The notes under the pieces: generated by a model | The model's database searches: none | What the model saw: only the letters and a program-made list of their open reading frames with translations | What the model was told of the DNA's origin: nothing | Source of the DNA: Perkinsus olseni | Lineage: Eukaryota > Perkinsozoa > Perkinsida > Perkinsidae | Direction: 5' to 3' | DNA: 25,083 nucleotides | Assembly: GCA_013115135.1 (NCBI GenBank) | Contig: JABANP010000647.1 | Location: forward strand, 1 to 25,083 | Translations under genes and position numbers: made by a program | In this document: piece by piece, positions 19,401 to 25,083 of the stretch | Layout: each line of letters begins with the position of its first letter | Position numbering within the stretch: the stretch's first letter is position 1

Positions 19401-19922
19401 GCCGTGTCCACCGAAGACGTACGAGCCGAAGTCGTACGACTCGCAGGCTCCTTCCTTAGTCCTTGCGCCAAAGAAGAGGTCATCGACGTACTTGAGCAAG
19501 AACATACGTAAGGGGGTCTTGGGACCACGTAAGATATACTCGACACCAGTCGCAGATGGCCTGAGTAAGGCTCTCTCGACTTGCGTGTACGAGAGACGTG
19601 GAGGCTCTTCAGTCGTCAAGTCTTCTCTGGGGCCCGTCATGTTGTCCTTAGCTGTCTGGACTAAACCGTTGATCTCGGTGACTACGTCGTGAGTACAAGC
19701 TTCCAGCATACACGGGGCGTTGTTGCTGCCGAAGGCAATACTAGACCACAAGACGGTGTAGTTGCCGATACACGTGTAGCTGGAGTAGCCGACGTCGTAG
19801 AGCGACGCTTTCATCTGACAGAACGCTTTTGAGACGTCTGCCGAGATGAAGTACCGGAAGCTCCGTAGTTGTAGTAAGTCGTTCTTGTAAGTCGTTCTGG
19901 GACTTCCCACCACGTGCAGCAA
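16443..19922 (-). CDS. pol: pol: RT (main part), RNase H, integrase
   Basis: The frame opens downstream of a TGA and has no ATG at its start, so it must be entered by a +1 shift from the upstream ORF (overlap 19741-19922). RT motifs in order: YKNDLLQLRSFRYFISADVS (palm aspartate), KAFCQM, FGSNNAP, and YVDDLFFGA with the catalytic pair near 19482-19493. RNase H region: SSDASGECWGV, then WSIPRKELVALYRAL. A spacer with three 26-residue repeats follows. Integrase: HLGARRVCNLL ... CTSC zinc domain, then VVGVDVTGP, LSDHDTT and SFWERSHKDM giving the D-D-E triad. The ORF ends AMSKATSPTR. All catalytic residues expected are visible, so the copy may be competent. Confidence 0.92.
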   Translation of the reverse strand: MLHVVGSPRTTYKNDLLQLRSFRYFISADVSKAFCQMKASLYDVGYSSYTCIGNYTVLWSSIAFGSNNAPCMLEACTHDVVTEINGLVQTAKDNMTGPREDLTTEEPPRLSYTQVERALLRPSATGVEYILRGPKTPLRMFLLKYVDDLFFGARTKEGACESYDFGSYVFGGHGFKSDPVKNFCNWLVSKDNHDLKKSVLGYVLRLSQDKFHAVYSGHVPDGRVTKLQACAALASLYDPLGLYVELDLQGRLLWREICNNHKSWDDVLSDDLVRRIRGWVTLCSDVTTTVGFERYIDLENYPLLVSSDASGECWGVDVRCINGENTTTRVMARGGVFPLTQSKWSIPRKELVALYRALLWIQSTSAYLPVKTHLRPHQSPLEPLVPQLPARQVTLLCDSEVTVYRLRRPSRDKKLPIVERRRLKEIRQMCQRLDVIIKHIPSELNYADAISRAKFNGTGLDGASVYKAMSVSEVVYDYREVSDEELEDDFGDNNDIRPSPSATNIPVANATNQLGQPDEKATTNSDPVTNVPVANATNQQTQREETTTTNSEEVTNDPVANATTNLKATVMMLNDDGIDLPNYENLSVEEQDDLRLLERYARPVEDVDQELQQDGRYERCLTACLRRAQELDDDLIDFKNLLLERVTLKVLGAKNGKLRRLARICYVDEDGLVRRHPSPERLRKVEEDVNGVIYLGNNSYTSALIKVLAVIYHYKHLHLGARRVCNLLQRRLYCKKMTRLVQSTLKTCTSCIKARATRQFNYVTNHVQDLLTTGLWQVVGVDVTGPYGKAPRATPGQGEAHYVLLVQDYVSGFTAARPLHDSKSKSIADGLHGIFCEHGSPSVVLSDHDTTSLITRNVRRVLQRHGSKHYVLPGYGQYLSFWERSHKDMVDVVKAVRESRHTTERSNVDDTFINDYLLSVRAYNTTPRGWANASPAELHYVYKGRLPGDQEGLSELVDWESLRLKHTDVDIIKTLREAIPMADAVKQRTSSTLNDYLDYWRLKQERLLERYAREREGSYIPKVYDVVFTTKAGDVQLGGHLETSWSGPSTITKLRGSSVVEVTPGIILPGIGGVNSNDDMTEIHVPVGYGEPQTYPLKNVYYASGLHDVIYKYYTKGTRVFVDSDGTIKSMGIDLNNDLELMRRQRYDTAMSKATSPTR
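18237..18420 (-). repeat. three 78-bp tandem repeats inside pol
   Basis: The word GGCGTTAGCCACGGGA occurs at 18237, 18315 and 18393, exactly 78 bp apart. Each unit encodes 26 residues beginning NxPVANATN. The array lies between the RNase H and integrase domains. Confidence 0.88.
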
Positions 19923-22911
19923 ACTGGTTCAACTTGCGGAAGTCCAGGACTATACGGCACGGTGTCGTTGGGTGATGGTCTCGGAACACCATGTGGGAAG
20001 GCGTAAAGTGGTACGGTTTGATAACCACCGTGCCTTCTAAGGCCATACCACGTGTCATGGCGTCCCAGGCATCTTGACACTCGTTGAACGTAGGGATAGA
20101 GTATCTACCACCGACGTTGTTGTCTTTGACAATGACGCAGAATCCTCGTTCAACGTAGGCCTGTAGTGCAGCTTCGAAGGATTGGCGTTGATCTGGAGTA
20201 AGTCGTCTAACTGATGCTGCACCCCTCTCCGCCGCGTTCTTGAAGTTGAACGGAGGACGTTCGTCGTTGAGCCAGGGTACACGTACAGAGGCTCTACCAA
20301 GGGGAGTTGAGTCGTCCTGTATCCACTGACGAATAAGGACTTCCCAAGGGGGTAGGTTGTCGTCTGAGTGAACGTCGGCGTCTTCTTCTTCTTTCTCCAT
20401 GATGTCATCAATTTTGTGGGGGGTCATGGAGTCCTTAGTGGTCGTAGTAGTTGGTGGAGTCGCCGCATAGTGGACGTAGTACTTAGTCGTAGGATCTTTC
20501 CCCGAGTGGTTACAGTCGGCCCGGCCCAAAAAGGAGTGTTGTGGGTAGATGTTGGCGTCGGAGTAGATGATGTCCTCCAACATACCGTTGGGCAGAGTAG
20601 TAGTGTATTTATCCTGACGTAGGAATAGTTGATGAACGTGGTTGATCTTGTATGACGTCAGGATGTACTCTCTGTCACGGTCATCTGATAGTTCACCCTC
20701 TCCTGGTTGAGCAAATCTGACCATCTTCTCTGGTTCGTAGGGGGAGAAGTCGTGCTCGTCGTTAGTGATGACGTGCATACCCTCAGGGTTGATCTGGATG
20801 GTCGTCTTCAGTTTGCCAAGTGTAGGACAACCAAGCAGCACGGGGACGGACAAGTCGTCAGTGATGACAATAAATTCGTCGTCGATAGCGATCTTGTCAG
20901 TCGACACTGTCAGTCGAGTCGTGCCATTCACCTGTAAGGCACCACCGTCGGCCACAGCGATGTGGCGAGTGATAGAGCTCGTAACTATAGCGTCAGGAGC
21001 CAGGCGACGTAAGGCAGACTCGGTGATAAGTGAGACCTCGGCGCCAGTGTCAAAGAGAGCCGGGGTGACGGTACCTTCAACCTTGACGTTACCGATGACC
21101 ATCATCATAGGAGCAGAACAGCTAGTCGTCTGACGTCTGGGGGAAGTAGTAGTGGTATGGACGTGTCGTGGTTGTTGAACTTGACCACGACCAGCGTCGA
21201 TTATCATGTCGACGGAACTCGTTAGCCTTGGGGTTGGTGTTCGTCTCGAGGAGTTCGACTTAGACTTGGGGTTCTTAGACGTACAGACGTAGGCTAAGTG
21301 TCCGGGTTGATCACATCGGTAACAATGTAGTCTATCGCTCTTGATCCTGCACGCGTCTGCCATATGACGTGGGTTACCACATATACGACAACGCGTCGCG
21401 AGATCAGCGGGCTGGTCTTGGGAGCACTCCTTTGCCGAATGTCCACGTCGTAGACAGCGATAACACTTCAGTCCGGATAGGTCACGGCCCATATTGACGT
21501 GATGTAGAGATGAGCCTTCACCATCCGTCGTGTAGTCGTCATCGGCACGTTCCACAGAGTGAATGGAGTCTTCACGTTTACGGTAGGGCTGTCGTTGCCA
21601 GGGTCGTCGATCATTAGGACTATAACGTCGACCGTAGCTGCCCTGTGAACCGTCTCGACGTGATGTACCATCGCGCTCCCCGTCGTCCTTGCGGTCGGGG
21701 GCATTAGTCATACGTCGGTGCTGACGTAGGACCACCTCCTTAAACTCAGCGTAGCTCACTTCCTTGTCGTCCAAGTGGTCGTTCACACGGAGCCGCAGTT
21801 CGTTGTTGTTCAAGCCGTTGTAGAGTTTCCACTTGAGTTTGTACTCCAGAACCGGGGACCCCAAGTGGTAGAGCTCGGTACTCAAGTCTTCCAGACGTTC
21901 AACGAAGTCGTAGACAGAACCCTTGCCTTGAACGTAGTTGTTGAAGGTGTGCTCCGTCTTGTGCAGGTGTTCATCGGTGTCGAACGTCTTCCGTAGCTGT
22001 TTGATGATCTTCTTAACTTGTCGTTCATAGGCTTGATAACAACGTGTAGGAGGTATCATACCGCCAGTTACTTCCTTCCATACCTTAGCCGACGTGTACC
22101 TCTTCAGCCAAAGGTAACGTACAACGTCAGGGTGGCCTTCAGTCTCGTGGTGCATCTGCGCGACCCAAGTCGTACCAGAACGGTCGTCTTTAGCGCCCTC
22201 GAAGTTCTTCTCAGGCTTGAGAGTACGGATCACGTTCTGCATAGTGTCGAAGTCCTTCACCGTGATGGGGTTTTGGCAACGACGATGGCCGCATCCGTAG
22301 CACCGATCAGTAGTTGTCATACCACGTTGGGGAGGTACGTAGTACGCGCCAGAGGTTAGACCAGATCCTCTTGGTAGTCGTCCATGAGCACGTTGACGTC
22401 TGCGTGGTTCCTCGGAGGAATCACTTGAAGAGGATCTTGATCTTCTGGGTCTTCTTCCCTTATGGTAGTAGCTTCCAGCTGAACTTCCGTCGTCGGACTC
22501 ATATTGGCGTCGTTGAGGTCGTCGACGAGAGCCACCTCCTCTCTGACTGGAGTGGAGGGTGTCTTCCGATAGAGCGTCGTCTTCTTCTTGAAATCTGCGA
22601 CGTCTTTGGGGGTGGTAGTCAGCCGGAATGTAGACTGGTTGTGGTGGGTGTTGAACACGGAAGGGTTCACGACCGAGGGGGAAGGGTCCGTAAACCTGAC
22701 CAGGGTCGTTGTTGAGGGGGTTGTCGTGATATACTTGTGGGGGAGGTCCACGCGGAATAGGCTGGCCTGACGGCCTCGGGGGGTCCAGAAGTAGTGGCCT
22801 CCTGAACACAGCTGGCGGAACGACGTTGGAGTCGGTGTTGATACCAATGGAGGCGCCAGAGCCAGCACCAATGCCGTTGTTATTGTCGTTGTTGTCGGGG
22901 TTAGCAGGCAT
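19741..22911 (-). CDS. gag: gag - aspartic protease - start of RT
   Basis: First ATG at 22911 (MPANPDNNDNNN); the open frame extends a further 16 codons to a GTG at 22959. The N-terminus is Asn/Gly- and Arg/Ser-rich. A helical gag core follows (YLWLKRYTSAKVWKEVTG, FVERLEDLSTELYHLG). Three CCHC zinc knuckles, which bind RNA, lie around residues 480-560: CYRCLRRGHSAKEC, CRICGNPRHMADAC, CYRCDQPGHLAYVC. An extra CYGCGHRRC cluster is nearer the start. Protease active site: ALFDTGAEVSLI near residue 620. The RT N-terminal fingers (CRIVLDFRKLNQF) are in this frame, then the frame runs on as nonsense-like sequence to its stop while RT continues in the +1 frame. Gag-PR and the first RT part are thus one translation product. 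Confidence 0.92.
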   Translation of the reverse strand: MPANPDNNDNNNGIGAGSGASIGINTDSNVVPPAVFRRPLLLDPPRPSGQPIPRGPPPQVYHDNPLNNDPGQVYGPFPLGREPFRVQHPPQPVYIPADYHPQRRRRFQEEDDALSEDTLHSSQRGGGSRRRPQRRQYESDDGSSAGSYYHKGRRPRRSRSSSSDSSEEPRRRQRAHGRLPRGSGLTSGAYYVPPQRGMTTTDRCYGCGHRRCQNPITVKDFDTMQNVIRTLKPEKNFEGAKDDRSGTTWVAQMHHETEGHPDVVRYLWLKRYTSAKVWKEVTGGMIPPTRCYQAYERQVKKIIKQLRKTFDTDEHLHKTEHTFNNYVQGKGSVYDFVERLEDLSTELYHLGSPVLEYKLKWKLYNGLNNNELRLRVNDHLDDKEVSYAEFKEVVLRQHRRMTNAPDRKDDGERDGTSRRDGSQGSYGRRYSPNDRRPWQRQPYRKREDSIHSVERADDDYTTDGEGSSLHHVNMGRDLSGLKCYRCLRRGHSAKECSQDQPADLATRCRICGNPRHMADACRIKSDRLHCYRCDQPGHLAYVCTSKNPKSKSNSSRRTPTPRLTSSVDMIIDAGRGQVQQPRHVHTTTTSPRRQTTSCSAPMMMVIGNVKVEGTVTPALFDTGAEVSLITESALRRLAPDAIVTSSITRHIAVADGGALQVNGTTRLTVSTDKIAIDDEFIVITDDLSVPVLLGCPTLGKLKTTIQINPEGMHVITNDEHDFSPYEPEKMVRFAQPGEGELSDDRDREYILTSYKINHVHQLFLRQDKYTTTLPNGMLEDIIYSDANIYPQHSFLGRADCNHSGKDPTTKYYVHYAATPPTTTTTKDSMTPHKIDDIMEKEEEDADVHSDDNLPPWEVLIRQWIQDDSTPLGRASVRVPWLNDERPPFNFKNAAERGAASVRRLTPDQRQSFEAALQAYVERGFCVIVKDNNVGGRYSIPTFNECQDAWDAMTRGMALEGTVVIKPYHFTPSHMVFRDHHPTTPCRIVLDFRKLNQFAARGGKSQNDLQERLTTTTELPVLHLGRRLKSVLSDESVALRRRLLQLHVYRQLHRLVV

Positions 22912-23010
22912 ACAGATAGGAGAGTGCGAATATAACAAATCGCTGGTATTGATTACCACGTATTGGTTCCAACCAATGCCAATCTCCTCTTGAATTGACG
23001 TTATAACTCA

Positions 23011-23028
23011 AACGTCTATATATAAAGT
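23011..23028 (-). promoter_or_regulatory. TATA-like motif upstream of gag
   Basis: Coding strand ACTTTATATATAGACGTT, 100 nt before the gag ATG. Nearly the same 18-mer stands before the last accessory ORF. A promoter this far downstream of the LTR would be unusual. Confidence 0.35.
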
Positions 23029-23602
23029 GAATAAGTCGTCAAATAGACGTAGTTGACTACTCACTATACCACCATAGAGGGTCTTCGTCATAAGACTAAC
23101 CATGAGGTACAGGGTCACTCTTCTAGTAGTCGTAGATATAGAGTAACCTGGGTCATATGATACGTTAGCGTAGGAGATAAGTTGAATCACGTATCGCCAG
23201 ACCGTAGGGGCTTGGAATAGGTAACGAATAGCCCGCACTTAGCCACCGATGACGCAGCAGGTATGAGACTAGACGTTACGTGACATCCACCATGTTGATG
23301 CTGAAGTCGTCAGGGAGAATGTCGATGAAGTTGGCACTCTGAAGAGTACCAGTGGGAACCATCCCGGGCGGACATAGCAGCCGTTAGGCGACCATACCAT
23401 CGGAACCCACGTTCGTGTACGTCAGGTAGTGGCGTACACAGTAGATGCAGTTGAAGTAGAACCCCCGGTTTATAGTAGTTGATGTGGTTGTGGCCACGTA
23501 CCGTGGTAGAGGTTCTGAACATACCATAGGAGCAACTTCTTCAACCGCGGACGGGATGTGGTAGACGTCTCACCATAGCCCGTAGAGGTGACATGAGGTC
23601 GG

Positions 23603-24227
23603 ATCCACCTTGTTGAAAACCGAACGGTCCCGTGTGACCGTCGTTGAAGGCAACTGTCGGACTACCATCAACGTCCTCAATGTCGGTGTCGGTCTCACCA
23701 TGCTGAGACCATGCGATCCCGTTGATCGCAAAGTTCAGACGTCTAGACGTCAGGACCGGATCCACCGTGTTGAAACCCGAATGGTCCCTGTAACCATCGT
23801 CAACGATAACTGCCGGACTACCGTTGAACGTCCTGAGCGTCGAACTTAGTGGAGGCTGGTTTCACCATGTTGAAACCACGTGAACCCTTGCGTTCGAGGC
23901 TGTGTGGCAACGATCGTAATACCACACAACTGACCTCGTCGTACTTCTATGCGACTCGCAGTAGAGGACCGTAAGTGTGTCGTAGAACACACTGTAGGGG
24001 TAGTAGAGCGAGTCAACGTAGATACCAGTCTCACGACGTCGTCCACTTGAAGCTAGATCACACCATGTTGTAATCGTACGATCCCTTGCGATCGTGCTCT
24101 GCTGGCAACGGTCGGACTACCATGCAGGTAAGCTTCAAATATAGACGTCGCTGTCTTAGCCGTCGTGAATGACGTTGAGACCTGACTTCACCTTGTTGAT
24201 AGTCACATGATCCCGGTGATCATGACT
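23603..24227 (-). repeat. six degenerate hairpin units in the leader
   Basis: On the plus strand each unit begins YCACC(A/T/G)TGYTG and is followed 5-15 nt later by a hairpin with a C-rich loop. Stems: 23624-23641, 23712-23730, 23781-23797, 23881-23896, 24076-24097 and 24206-24224. After several units comes a second block, (G/C)GGACTACC. Stem sequences differ between units while pairing is kept. Confidence 0.75.
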
Positions 24228-24672
24228 AGACGAAGACTGCCATGTCAGTAACCGTCAGTGATCTCGGTGCCATCACGTAGTATCCGCTAAGGTAGACATC
24301 AGAGTAGGGACATTAGCTTTCGAAGTTGAGGTTCTAGTGTGAGGTTGGGACCGGTCATCTCTCGTTGTCAGTGATCCATGTTACCGTGCGGTCATAGGGT
24401 GAGGGGACTCCAGTCGTAACCGACTGGAGCTGCCTCTGTAGTTGTTGTTGCGGACGTAGATCAGACCGCAATAGTTGAAGCCTGTGTCGTCTTGACATCT
24501 AACCACCTCGTGGCGCGCGTCCACGTTCTCTGCTTGCTGGCTTGTAGATGGCGGAACAAAGAGGGCCAGTCAGTGTAGCGCTTGTAGTTGCAGCATGCAG
24601 TGACCAGTGGTACAGTCGTGACGACATAGGAGGATCATAGACGTCATGGGAGACAACGCAATCCCGGTAGAA

Positions 24673-25083
24673 TGCGCGGTCGCGGGGTGAGCCTTGCAGG
24701 AAAAACGCAGAATAGACGTCGACCCCGCGTAGTAGAGGAGCGAAGGTGAGGAGGTGACCGCTGCTGGCAACGCCTGAATCCTCAATAGAGAGAGAGAGAG
24801 TTCACGTCCATCTATGAACCCAACATCACAGTCGTTAATACCAATACTTCTATAGCTATCTATAGCTACTCACGTGCACTAGTCGTAGCAGAGACACAGC
24901 AGACCAGAGCTAGTACGTACGATCCACAACTACAATAGGTAGCAACAGTACGAACCAACGATACGAACTTAGTACGAACGGAACAGATCAGCCTCTGCGT
25001 GGCCGTTACGGATACGTTGAAACCGTCGGATACGCCGGGCGAAGATGCTGATCTTGCGCACTCGTCGTTCCTTGGCTCACGTT
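24673..25083 (-). repeat. 5' LTR, truncated by the window edge
   Basis: Identical by eye to 13395-13805 over all 411 visible bases; about 18 bases should remain beyond the window. On the coding strand the first bases after the LTR are TTCTACCGGGATTGCG, which do not begin with TGG, so no standard tRNA primer-binding site is evident. Confidence 0.92.

Larger units (their letters stand above)
22960..24672 (-). other. long structured 5' leader of the retrotransposon
   Basis: 1.7 kb between the 5' LTR and gag with no substantial ORF on the coding strand. It is dense in short hairpins, including perfect stems at 23712-23730, 24076-24097, 24206-24224, 23974-23993 (AGTGTGT/ACACACT) and 23902-23927 (GTGTGG/CCACAC). 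The usual place for packaging, dimerisation and translation-control signals. Confidence 0.7.
13395..25083 (-). mobile_element. LTR retrotransposon, BEL/Pao-like, nearly complete in window
   Basis: Two identical direct LTRs flank an 10.8-kb interior carrying gag, protease, reverse transcriptase, RNase H and integrase on the minus strand, plus two extra ORFs. Catalytic residues are kept: DTGA in protease, YVDD in RT, an HHCC-like zinc motif and D-D-E in integrase. YVDD and the RNase H-region motif SIPRKEL recall the BEL/Pao superfamily; the gene order is also compatible with Ty3-like elements. Intact ORFs and identical LTRs point to a recent insertion. The upstream end of the 5' LTR and the target-site duplicate on that side are outside the window. 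Confidence 0.93.

Overview
This is nuclear DNA of a eukaryote. Genes are split by short GT-AG introns, mostly 42-60 nt. There is a Pol III-type tRNA gene, many ATG/CAT and CAG trinucleotide tracts in introns, spacers and exons, and a full-size LTR retrotransposon. There are no bacterial operons or ribosome binding sites. The style (short introns, trinucleotide tracts, a lineage-specific secreted protein) suggests a protist, and a Perkinsus-like alveolate is my best guess. That placement is inference. All exon models were made by hand from reading frame, splice dinucleotides and phase.

Left part (1-7217): a plus-strand coiled-coil gene whose 5' end is unresolved (last seven exons 469-1822), a tRNA-Ile(UAU) at 2255-2327, and a small plus-strand two-exon gene (2915-3340). 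Three minus-strand units follow: an unknown exon (3520-3987), an 84-codon three-exon gene (4046-4416), and a TPR-containing, polyQ/polySer gene (about 4860-6330). The TPR gene is divergent from a plus-strand helical gene (6606-7217) across a 275-bp shared promoter region.

Middle part (7218-13394): a spacer, a short gag-like fragment, and a secreted-protein gene (8604-9448) with one frameshift at a G run. Next is a second copy (10060-10393) of the TPR gene's promoter and first exon, then a complete dymeclin homologue on the minus strand (13341 to 10474). Dymeclin is the one host gene I identify confidently: block after block of its predicted exons matches the family, including the C-terminal region.

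Right part (13395-25083): an LTR retrotransposon transcribed on the minus strand. Its 3' LTR (13395-13823, 9-bp terminal inverted repeats, TG...CA) ends 53 bp upstream of the dymeclin start codon. Its 5' LTR (from 24673) runs off the window, and the two LTRs are identical wherever both are visible. Reading in the element's own direction: a 1.7-kb leader full of hairpins, gag with three CCHC knuckles plus an aspartic protease and the start of RT, a second ORF in the +1 frame with the rest of RT, RNase H and integrase (BEL/Pao-like), then two accessory ORFs of unknown function that share a small domain with each other.

The most interesting points are: the young LTR insertion placed to control dymeclin; the six-unit repeat family of covarying hairpins in the element's leader; the pair of related accessory ORFs after pol; the TATA-like motif shared by the regions upstream of gag and the last ORF; and the duplicated promoter/first-exon cassette carrying a perfect palindrome just before the ATG.
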